From an uncultured Bacteroidales bacterium (GTDB lineage: Bacteria; Bacteroidota; Bacteroidia; Bacteroidales; UBA932), in NCBI GenBank assembly GCA_900545245.1, contig UQYV01000071.1, forward strand, positions 1-5,877: 5,877 bases of DNA, read 5' to 3'. A program made the translations under genes and the position numbers. Positions 1 to 5,099 of the stretch are shown in pieces. Within the stretch, counting starts at the first letter, position 1; each line of letters starts with the position of its first letter. The notes beneath the pieces are model-generated. The model made no database searches. It was not told the DNA's origin and was given only the letters and a program-made list of their open reading frames with translations.

Positions 1-73
1 GTATATCTAAAGAGTCCGAGGGACAGGCTCCGGACACACTCGATGAAATACTACCTCTCTTAAAGATTGACAT
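1..73 (-). CDS. start of a downstream operon gene, cut by the window edge
   Basis: An open frame starts at the ATG at 73-71 and runs without a stop to the window edge, giving 24 codons that begin MSIFKRGSISSSVSG and end PSDSLDI. The sequence just before the ATG (AACAGG) is a weak purine-rich ribosome-binding stretch. It begins 23 nt after the stop of the preceding prepilin gene on the same strand, which fits the packed operon. The visible part is serine-rich and polar, with no membrane segment or prepilin motif. It could be the N-terminus of an assembly ATPase or another cytoplasmic component, but too little is visible to name it. Frame and strand are seen; that it is a gene is inferred. Confidence 0.45.
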   Translation of the reverse strand, partial: MSIFKRGSISSSVSGACPSDSLDI

Positions 74-89
74 CCTGTTCTGATTATGA

Positions 90-138
90 TATATACCTAT
101 TTGTCATGACTGGTTTCTATATACCTATATGTCACGAC
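90..138. repeat. 28-bp-period imperfect tandem repeat at the prepilin 3' end
   Basis: Two 21-bp copies, at 90-110 and 118-138, match at 19 of 21 positions and are offset by 28 bp. The shared core on the plus strand is tatatacctat followed by t/a-tgtca-t/c-gac. The repeat spans the last codons and stop of the small prepilin gene. Because 28 is not a multiple of three, the second copy is read in a different frame and provides the TAG stop. Without the duplication the frame would stop at a TAA two codons after the ...TYRYI residues. The left copy contains the perfect palindrome GTCATGAC at 103-110. Confidence 0.6.
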
Positions 139-447
139 ATTACCTCCGTTTATTCTTGCACTAACAGTCATCAGTCGAAGTTCCGCCATCTCCCCATAAG
201 GAGCCACAGAGATAAGGATGCAGCCCCAAGGATAATCATACGAGCGCTCCGCAAACACCTCATCCGTTTCTATTGCATCCACCCTGCATCGTTCAATCTC
301 GCGTTCCACTGCGACCGGTCCCGGATAGTCGAGGTTATGAGCAGCGAGGTTCCAAAGAACATCCGTGGCAATCATAAAGACGGTAAGGAATATGACCGAA
401 GCAACTAACGTCTCCACAAGGGAAAATGCACAAAGATTGGCTTTCAT
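97..447 (-). CDS. small prepilin / pseudopilin-like protein
   Basis: This 116-aa protein carries a type III (prepilin) signal: a short basic leader MKANLCA, then FSLVETLVASVIFLTVFMIA. The likely prepilin-peptidase site is Ala7/Phe8, with Glu at position +5 of the mature chain and a hydrophobic helix from about 8 to 27. Such proteins assemble into a periplasmic pseudopilus or a type IV-like pilus. The rest (about 40-116) is a small acidic globular region ending in beta-rich sequence (ELRLMTVSARINGGNVVTYRYI), with no family-specific motif I can name. Its ATG overlaps the stop of the upstream GspC/PilP-like frame by 4 bp (ATGA), which supports both frames and suggests translational coupling. The last residues (ETSHDK) come from a 28-bp tandem duplication. 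GspH/GspI-like is possible; the subtype is not resolved. Confidence 0.8.
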   Translation of the reverse strand: MKANLCAFSLVETLVASVIFLTVFMIATDVLWNLAAHNLDYPGPVAVEREIERCRVDAIETDEVFAERSYDYPWGCILISVAPYGEMAELRLMTVSARINGGNVVTYRYIETSHDK

Positions 448-812
448 CGCGATTTCATTTCAATTTTGTGTCCTTTCCATTTGAGCATCAGAGTGTCCGG
501 AGAATATGAGACCACATCAAATTGCCCGACTCTATCACCTTTCTCTATCATAAGCAATTCTCCTCCGCGGACAATCATAGCCTTTGTTCCGGAGTCGCTG
601 CTAATAATGCCCTTAAAGGTAAAGTCGGGAGATGGCACAGATTCGTGTGTCAAAACCGGTGTTTGAGATTTGGAAGACTTTACCGACGTGACAGGTCTGC
701 CCAGAGGGCGGAGGAATGGGTCGGGATAATCAAGCGCAAGTGTGTCTGATGGGCGACCATTCCGAAAGGAGACCATTCCTTCTGCCGTAAGAGCCAGACT
801 GTCCGAACGCAT
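444..812 (-). CDS. GspC/PilP-like periplasmic domain (second frame of the composite)
   Basis: The 122-aa frame begins at an internal ATG at 812 (MRSDSLAL), but coding-like sequence extends upstream to 905, so this start is probably not native. It contains a 'LDYPDPFLRPL' segment at residues 27-37, a proline/serine linker, and a C-terminal small beta domain at about 62-119 (FTFKGIIS...AMIVRGGELLMIEKGDRVGQFDVVSYSPDTLMLKW). That pattern fits the homology-region / PilP domain of GspC and PilP, which links the inner-membrane platform to the outer-membrane secretin. Proteins of this kind normally have their own N-terminal membrane anchor; none exists here except the prepilin-like helix in the other frame upstream. 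It ends in TGA overlapping the next prepilin's ATG. The domain assignment rests on pattern only and is moderately secure. Confidence 0.6.
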   Translation of the reverse strand: MRSDSLALTAEGMVSFRNGRPSDTLALDYPDPFLRPLGRPVTSVKSSKSQTPVLTHESVPSPDFTFKGIISSDSGTKAMIVRGGELLMIEKGDRVGQFDVVSYSPDTLMLKWKGHKIEMKSR

Positions 813-1042
813 ACGAAGGAGATCAACGGCTTCAAGGGATGATATTTCCTCATGGAATCCGCCGGACTCCGCCTTCGGAACATCCTGGGCAGAGACACTA
901 TACCCTCATAGAGCGCAAAAATTAACGAGCCGGAAACAACCATCGTAACCAGAACCTCGGTCAAGGTGCTGGCCTTGAGCAGTTTGTTACCTCGGGTAAC
1001 TTTCGTTTCAAGACTCTTTAGAATTACATATAACCGCTTCAT
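444..1042 (-). pseudogene. frameshifted composite: prepilin N-terminus joined to GspC/PilP-like C-terminus
   Basis: From the ATG at 1042-1040, 2 nt after the stop of the GspK-like gene, the frame reads a basic leader and then KASTLTEVLVTMVVSGSLIFALYEG. This is a prepilin signal with probable cleavage after Ala in KA/STLTE, Glu at +5, and a membrane helix. The same frame stays open to 680, but after about residue 48 it becomes arginine-rich and non-protein-like (VSLPRMFRRRSPADS...). A second frame, open from 905 to 444, reads sensibly: GYSVSAQDVPKAESGG, then an acidic helix and the GspC/PilP-like domain. A -1 shift (loss of one base) between about 905 and 815 would join them into roughly 199 aa, and the GGG at 905-903 is one candidate site. 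It may be a true pseudogene, a natural recoding site or a sequencing error. The joined product is also odd, because a pseudopilin and a GspC/PilP protein are normally separate, so an internal deletion may have fused two genes. Confidence 0.6.
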
Positions 1043-1044
1043 CT

Positions 1045-2217
1045 TCAATAGATTTTCTTAATTATTTTTCTTGTATAGACTCCAGACAAGAGAATTGGAA
1101 AAGCAAGAGAGTCGCTGCGGACAAAATGTGCGTCACATAGGGTTCCGGGAAAGATGTTTCCGCCCGAACGATGGTAGCAGTCACGGATGTAGGCTGCGCC
1201 ATAGACATCGCCCGCCAATTCGCATGAACCGTCAATGCAGAGAAGTCCACAAAGCGTGGAGCCAGGCTCTTGAACATAGCTTGGAAAACGCAGTCCGCCG
1301 TCGACATTCTCGCTGAAAACTGCAATGTAGCCGGAGACCTCGCTGCCGGACCCAAGTCTGACAAAGGGACGACAAACGCCTAAGTGACAATCGTCTAAAG
1401 AATTGTTGACATTAGCGACATTGACGAAGATTCCAGACGGGAAACGCAGTACGGCCCCTTCCTCTACAATTACGGTATCGCTCGCAAAAATCTGCACCAT
1501 CCCTTCAAAGTCACTCTCCACCGTCACGCTTCTTGCCGAAACAATAGCATCCCAAAGCCCAGAACTCCGCGAAAGTACAACTCTCTCCCCAGAGAGACAA
1601 CCGGACGAAGCAATGTCCATATCGCCCTTACACCAGAGCCGACATAACTCCGATGCCTTCCTGAAAGCGACGGAGTCAATCGGGGGCAAGTCTGGGTCAG
1701 AGAGCCGCAGGTCTGACTCCGACAAAGGCAGGCCTGAATAGTAGCGGGAGGCTATCTCGGTGTAGTTCAGTCCGTTCATGGGGATGTAGGCCAAGCCCTC
1801 TATCCGCGCATCTGCGGCCAATGACAAGGCACGGTTGCGATCGCATATCCAGAACGCCGCCTCTGCCGGACACTCGGTTCGGCGTCCGACCAACATAGTC
1901 AGTGCATCGGGAGAATGATTGGAAAGACATACCCGTTCATAGAGTCCCCAGTCGGAAACAGTAACCCGAACCGAATCTTCTTCGTCAAAAAGAAAGACGT
2001 CCGCGCTGTCTCCGGTGGCACACAGCAGACTATCATGAAGATAGAGATTCAATGCAGAAGTCAAGTTCTCGCGCTCCTGATGCATCTCACGGTAGCGGGA
2101 ATAACGTTTGTACTTCAACGCTAGAGAATCGTAGGCGAAGAAAATTATCAGCAGGACAACAGTAGACAACACTAGCACCATAGGCAGGGCGTATGCTTTC
2201 CATTGGGTTTTCATCAT
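1045..2217 (-). CDS. GspK-like large pseudopilin with possible beta-helical C-terminal region
   Basis: This 390-aa protein starts at the first of two tandem ATGs, 21 nt after the GspM/PilO-like gene. The N-terminus reads MMKTQWKA/YALPMVLVLSTVVLLIIFFAY: a basic leader, an Ala before a possible prepilin cleavage site, and a hydrophobic helix at about 9-29, but Met rather than Glu at mature position 5. Lack of Glu5 is characteristic of GspK, the pseudopilus tip protein of type II secretion. A charged helix (KRYSRYREMHQERENLTSALN) follows, then a globular part. From about 205 to 350 come repeated short hydrophobic strands with turns (VVLSRS..., SVTVESDFEGMVQIFASDTVIVEEGAVLRF, AGDVYGAAYI), suggestive of a beta-helix or polymer-forming fold. 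It has 14 cysteines after the membrane helix. Its TGA is 2 nt before the next ATG. Overall family assignment is by architecture and context. Confidence 0.6.
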   Translation of the reverse strand: MMKTQWKAYALPMVLVLSTVVLLIIFFAYDSLALKYKRYSRYREMHQERENLTSALNLYLHDSLLCATGDSADVFLFDEEDSVRVTVSDWGLYERVCLSNHSPDALTMLVGRRTECPAEAAFWICDRNRALSLAADARIEGLAYIPMNGLNYTEIASRYYSGLPLSESDLRLSDPDLPPIDSVAFRKASELCRLWCKGDMDIASSGCLSGERVVLSRSSGLWDAIVSARSVTVESDFEGMVQIFASDTVIVEEGAVLRFPSGIFVNVANVNNSLDDCHLGVCRPFVRLGSGSEVSGYIAVFSENVDGGLRFPSYVQEPGSTLCGLLCIDGSCELAGDVYGAAYIRDCYHRSGGNIFPGTLCDAHFVRSDSLAFPILLSGVYTRKIIKKIY

Positions 2218-2238
2218 CTTTCAGTCTTTGTTTAATCT

Positions 2239-2736
2239 TCAATCCTGAGGCGATTTATCAAACGGATGAGAGCTCTCAAGCTGCCGTAAAGAGAGGCGTA
2301 GCATAACGGAGAGCTGGTTTCGGGAGGGGCGGTAGGAGTTGAAAGCGGAGGAACAGATGCGTATCTCCGGAATGGACTCCACCACTTCAAGGATTTGAAG
2401 TAGGGACTTGAAATCACCGGAGATAACGATGTCCGCGCCGCAGAGCCTCAGCTCACCCTCCGCACCGAGTTCTGACGGAGAGAAAGCAAGGACGGAAACT
2501 GAACGATCTTTGCAGAGTTCCGAAACTTTTCCAACGAACCCGCCATTGCTTAGAGCCGGTTCACTGCCTGCGATGGTGCTGCGAGCCTGCAGAACAACTA
2601 CAGACTCCGATTCAGAAAGAAGCGCCCGCCAGTCCTGCCACAAGTCGAAAGTCCGCGAAAGAGCCATACACCAGACAAAAATCGGCAAAACGACAAGCAG
2701 TGCGATAAGTTTTAGCAATGAGAGATTTCGTTTCAT
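2239..2736 (-). CDS. GspM/PilO-like inner-membrane assembly protein
   Basis: From the ATG at 2736-2734 this is 165 aa; an in-frame TTG two codons upstream is a less likely start. A basic MKRNLS start precedes one membrane helix at about 7-24 (LLKLIALLVVLPIFVWCMAL). A helical stretch at 25-50 follows, then an alpha/beta domain at about 65-155 with FSPSELGAEGELRLCGADIVISGDFKSLLQILEVVESIPEIRICSSAF. A membrane anchor, helix and small ferredoxin-like domain with a 'GDFKSLLQILEVVESIPEIRI' segment is the pattern of PilO/GspM, where the equivalent 'G.Y..l..Fl..le' region forms the dimer core. The gene sits 34 nt after the GspL/PilN-like gene and 21 nt before the GspK-like gene, the order expected for a PilN-PilO or GspL-GspM pair. 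Sequence identity to named families could not be tested. Confidence 0.6.
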   Translation of the reverse strand: MKRNLSLLKLIALLVVLPIFVWCMALSRTFDLWQDWRALLSESESVVVLQARSTIAGSEPALSNGGFVGKVSELCKDRSVSVLAFSPSELGAEGELRLCGADIVISGDFKSLLQILEVVESIPEIRICSSAFNSYRPSRNQLSVMLRLSLRQLESSHPFDKSPQD

Positions 2737-2770
2737 GAGCAATTTACAATCATTGGTTTACATGAAAGAC

Positions 2771-3700
2771 TTAGTTTCCGGCAGGCATCAGGATATGTAT
2801 TTCAAATGTGGAGAGGTCCTCATTTCTGACGCGGTTCAGACTGACGACCTCAATTCTACGAAAACAGGCGATGCGTTTCAAGTTCTCAGAAAATGCGGAA
2901 ACGGTTTCGGAGTTGAGGCTCTCCCCTTTCAGGGATATGAATACGCAGTCGTCAGGAATGGCGTTCTTCCGGCGAGACTTGGCTTCGTTGATAAGGATTT
3001 CTGTGAGCCGCATTCCGTCGGAAAGGGCGGAGGCGATGGCGTCGCTCCAAACGGCAGACTCAATATGGGCGACACCTTCATAGTCGGCGACCAATTTTGA
3101 ACGGGCGGAGTTTTTCTCGGACAGGAGCCTTGCCGAGCGGCCTGTTTCGTAGCTGAGAGCCTGATGTTCGGCAAGTTTCTCCGTAAGCGAGGAACTGGTG
3201 AAAAAGTTGGCAACAAGAACAACAAGCCAGAACAGGAGAACTGGCAGGAGCAGCTTCCGGAACAGCCGTGCCGCGAGAAAGTCACGAAGAGCCGCATCCG
3301 ACTTCAGCGCATTGAAGGAGAGCCTTCGCCGCCTCATATCATCTACCTCAGCATCAATGTCAATGGAGCCTAAATCTGCGGCCACGACCGTTCCCGCGAC
3401 GAACTGCCCCGAACGCTCAGACCAGGCACGGGCATCGTCAAGCAGGGAACGCCGGACATAGTCGATGCGTGTGCCGTCCGCGTGCTCCGACGAGAGCAGT
3501 TCGGGATTGTCGATTATGCGCCGGACAATCGGATTCGAGCGGTCGAGCTCTCTGCTGCCAATAGCCGCGCCGGTCACGACCAGAAGAACCAAGCCGGACT
3601 TCGCCTGCTTCTGCCACCTCATTGAAGCCCCGTTGTGGCCGACATCCGCAACGGCGACGGAAATTCCCACATATTTAAACACAGAGAGATTTTGTTTCAT
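2771..3700 (-). CDS. GspL/PilN-like bitopic assembly-platform protein
   Basis: This 309-aa protein has an N-terminal cytoplasmic region of about 145 residues with alternating beta-rich pieces (YVGISVAVADV, GLVLLVVTGAAIGSR) and the segment NPIVRRIIDNPELLSSE. One membrane helix follows at about 149-167 (KLLLPVLLFWLVVLVANFF), then a coiled-coil-like stretch at about 168-205, and a periplasmic alpha/beta domain at 206-309 (SDAIASALSDGMRLTEILI ... CFRRIEVVSLNR ... STFEIHILM). This is the layout of PilN and of GspL, which has a cytoplasmic actin-like domain, one helix and a ferredoxin-like periplasmic domain. The cytoplasmic part is far shorter than a full GspL actin-like domain (roughly 240 residues or more) and shows no nucleotide-binding motif I can see. 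Its ATG overlaps the upstream immunity-gene stop (ATGA). Base composition is more GC-rich than that of the immunity genes. Role: inner-membrane scaffold, inferred. Confidence 0.6.
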   Translation of the reverse strand: MKQNLSVFKYVGISVAVADVGHNGASMRWQKQAKSGLVLLVVTGAAIGSRELDRSNPIVRRIIDNPELLSSEHADGTRIDYVRRSLLDDARAWSERSGQFVAGTVVAADLGSIDIDAEVDDMRRRRLSFNALKSDAALRDFLAARLFRKLLLPVLLFWLVVLVANFFTSSSLTEKLAEHQALSYETGRSARLLSEKNSARSKLVADYEGVAHIESAVWSDAIASALSDGMRLTEILINEAKSRRKNAIPDDCVFISLKGESLNSETVSAFSENLKRIACFRRIEVVSLNRVRNEDLSTFEIHILMPAGN

Positions 3701-4305
3701 GGCTTATTCTGCTTTGCAACTGGAATCCACGACCATTCGAGATAGGTCGCGTTGTCTGACTTCCAGAACTCGGGGTTGCGGACGTCGTAGCCCATCGCCT
3801 CCGCATAGTCCAGAATCATGTCGTTCGTCAGGCGCTTCTTCTTGATGCGCTCCTTATACTTCTCTGTCTGCTCAAACGGGAAAGGCTCTCCGATTTCATA
3901 GAAATCCCAGTGAGGGTCCTGCATCACACGAACCATACGCTCCGTACCATTCGATCCCAAGAAATCAAACAATCGAAACAGGTATATATCAGAATCGTTT
4001 ATCTTATTGTCCAAATCCAAGGTCAGACAAATCTGAGTAATATCGAATCCATAACGGAGATGCAATATATTACATAATGTAGCAAACCCATCCGACTGAT
4101 TGCCATAAACAGCAGTATGATTATCACACGGACTCCAAAGAACCATCTTCTTCACAGGAGTTGTGTAACGAACATACGACAAATCCACAAATAATCGTGA
4201 GACATATCTTTTCACCGAACAATCCGGGTCTTCTATTATTTCAACCATGGCATCGCTCACACGCTCCAAGTCAGCGTTGACAAATGTAAAATATCGTGTA
4301 ATCAT
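3697..4305 (-). CDS. presumed immunity protein, second copy (Rhs cassette)
   Basis: This soluble 202-aa protein has no signal peptide or membrane segment, as expected for a cytoplasmic protein that binds and neutralises a toxin tip. It is a paralogue of the protein at 4493-5092. Residues about 1-93 are clearly related but diverged (shared MIT..F.FV.ADL, KMVLWSP, YGN.SDGF, LRYG..ITQI positions). From LTLDLDNKINDSDIYLF (residue 94) to SWIPV the two are identical in protein sequence, differing only just before the C-terminal tail (A versus T, then KQNKP versus KQK). It starts 6 nt after the orphan toxin-tip remnant, the same layout as the first toxin/immunity pair, and its TGA overlaps the ATG of the GspL/PilN-like gene. 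Composition is AT-richer than the secretion genes, consistent with transfer. I do not recognise a named immunity family; function is inferred from position and pairing. Confidence 0.7.
   Translation of the reverse strand: MITRYFTFVNADLERVSDAMVEIIEDPDCSVKRYVSRLFVDLSYVRYTTPVKKMVLWSPCDNHTAVYGNQSDGFATLCNILHLRYGFDITQICLTLDLDNKINDSDIYLFRLFDFLGSNGTERMVRVMQDPHWDFYEIGEPFPFEQTEKYKERIKKKRLTNDMILDYAEAMGYDVRNPEFWKSDNATYLEWSWIPVAKQNKP
3707..4035. repeat. direct repeat copy A (3' half of second immunity gene)
   Basis: This 329-bp block matches 4497-4825 at offset 790 bp. By eye there are nine mismatches (at 3717, 3721, 3769, 3781, 4003, 4015, 4024, 4029 and 4030) and a perfect 221-bp run from 3782 to 4002. 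It covers the 3' half of the immunity gene. Such high identity next to strongly diverged flanks points to recent duplication or gene conversion. Confidence 0.95.
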
Positions 4306-4311
4306 ACTCTT

Positions 4312-4494
4312 TTATTTTAAAATTATAATTGGGTCTAATGGGGTGATTCCATCTATTATTTCACGTTCAAACTCAGATTTAGGATCATTATTCTTAATAA
4401 CCTCATTGTGACGATTGCTGTTTTTTAAGTTTCTATCAACCTCATAGTTGTAGTGAACATTATCCTTATCCCATTGGACATCCGGACGATTGTT
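4312..4494 (-). pseudogene. orphan toxin-tip remnant (C-terminal 60 residues of an Rhs nuclease tip)
   Basis: The frame gives 60 residues beginning NNRPDVQWDKDNVHYNYEVD and ending in PLDPIIILK. They align end to end with the last 59 residues of the toxin at 5100-5849: shared NNRPDVQW, V-H-NYEVDR, KNS-RH, VI-NDPK, and F-IIDG positions. It retains the presumed catalytic Asp (RPD) and Glu/Asp (EVD), but lacks the upstream half with the RKNQ motif, any Rhs core and any start codon. Upstream of the NN codons the same frame runs into an out-of-frame reading of the first immunity gene, so the remnant begins exactly at that gene's stop codon. It is followed by the second immunity gene after 6 nt. This is the classic form of a displaced Rhs/CDI toxin tip kept with its immunity gene. 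It is not expected to be expressed as a protein. Confidence 0.8.
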
Positions 4495-5092
4495 ACTTCT
4501 GCTTTGTAACCGGAATCCACGACCATTCGAGATAGGTCGCGTTGTCTGACTTCCAGAATTCGGGGTTGCGAACGTCGTAGCCCATCGCCTCCGCATAGTC
4601 CAGAATCATGTCGTTCGTCAGGCGCTTCTTCTTGATGCGCTCCTTATACTTCTCTGTCTGCTCAAACGGGAAAGGCTCTCCGATTTCATAGAAATCCCAG
4701 TGAGGGTCCTGCATCACACGAACCATACGCTCCGTACCATTCGATCCCAAGAAATCAAACAATCGAAACAGGTATATATCAGAATCGTTTATTTTATTGT
4801 CCAAGTCCAAGGTGAGACTGATCTGGGTTATGTTATAACCATAACGAATATTTAATGTGCTAAATAAAACAGAGAACCCGTCAGAAGCATTTCCATAGAT
4901 TGCTGTTTTACCCGGACTCGGACTCCACAATACCATTTTCGCAATCCTCGCATGATTACAATCGTATTTTAAATCTATGTATAACGGGTCCGTCCATTGT
5001 TTTACAGGACGTTTTTGTTTCATTAAGTTTATAATTGATGCGCTGACAACTGATAAGTCTGCATCGACAAACGAAAAATCACCTGTTATCAT
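4493..5092 (-). CDS. presumed immunity protein for the adjacent Rhs toxin tip
   Basis: This soluble 199-aa protein begins MITGDFSFVDADLSVV at an ATG 7 nt after the toxin stop; TAAGAAA before the ATG is the A-rich leader usual in this group. Small size, no export signal and its place directly behind an Rhs toxin tip identify it as the probable cognate immunity protein. The N-terminal half (1-92) contains PLYIDLKYD, KMVLWSP and YGNASDGFSVLF. The C-terminal half (93-197) contains DNKINDSDIYLFRLFDFLG, a charged helix KYKERIKKKRLTNDMILDYAEAMGYD and a WSWIPV end; it is shared almost unchanged with the second copy at 3697-4305. The stop TAA lies at the junction with the orphan toxin tip. I do not recognise a named family. 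Partner assignment is by position. Confidence 0.75.
   Translation of the reverse strand: MITGDFSFVDADLSVVSASIINLMKQKRPVKQWTDPLYIDLKYDCNHARIAKMVLWSPSPGKTAIYGNASDGFSVLFSTLNIRYGYNITQISLTLDLDNKINDSDIYLFRLFDFLGSNGTERMVRVMQDPHWDFYEIGEPFPFEQTEKYKERIKKKRLTNDMILDYAEAMGYDVRNPEFWKSDNATYLEWSWIPVTKQK
4497..4825. repeat. direct repeat copy B (3' half of first immunity gene)
   Basis: This is the partner of 3707-4035, with the same orientation and about 320 of 329 positions identical; the perfect run here is 4572-4792. The two copies bracket the orphan toxin tip and the unique 5' half of the second immunity gene. Recombination between the copies would remove exactly one 790-bp unit. Confidence 0.95.
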
Positions 5093-5099
5093 TTTCTTA

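Noticed and set aside
67..408. 113-codon plus-strand open frame over the small prepilin
   Set aside because: The opposite frame has a textbook prepilin signal and a 4-bp overlap with its upstream neighbour; the plus-strand product has no coherent pattern.
908..925. Run of five T on the minus strand (in ATTTTTGCG) as a programmed frameshift site
   Set aside because: Slipping -1 there would run into the TGA at 908-906 before reaching the GspC/PilP-like frame, so it cannot join the two halves.
1403..1741. 112-codon plus-strand open frame
   Set aside because: It is antisense to the middle of the GspK-like gene, with no recognisable feature and no intergenic space for its own signals.
2408..3100. 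230-codon open frame on the plus strand
   Set aside because: It lies antisense across the GspM/PilO-like and GspL/PilN-like genes and their junction. Its product shows no domain pattern and is rich in Ser/Arg, as expected of a shadow frame. The minus-strand frames have coherent membrane helices and coupled starts.
4495..4596. Upstream extension of the orphan toxin-tip frame to an ATG at 4596
   Set aside because: Those residues (MRRRWATTFATPNSGSQ...) are an out-of-frame reading of the conserved immunity 3' end, so the apparent start is fortuitous.
3707..4825. Insertion sequence or CRISPR array as the cause of the repeats
   Set aside because: There is no transposase, no terminal inverted repeats and no short regularly spaced repeats. 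The repeats are two coding copies of the same gene half.
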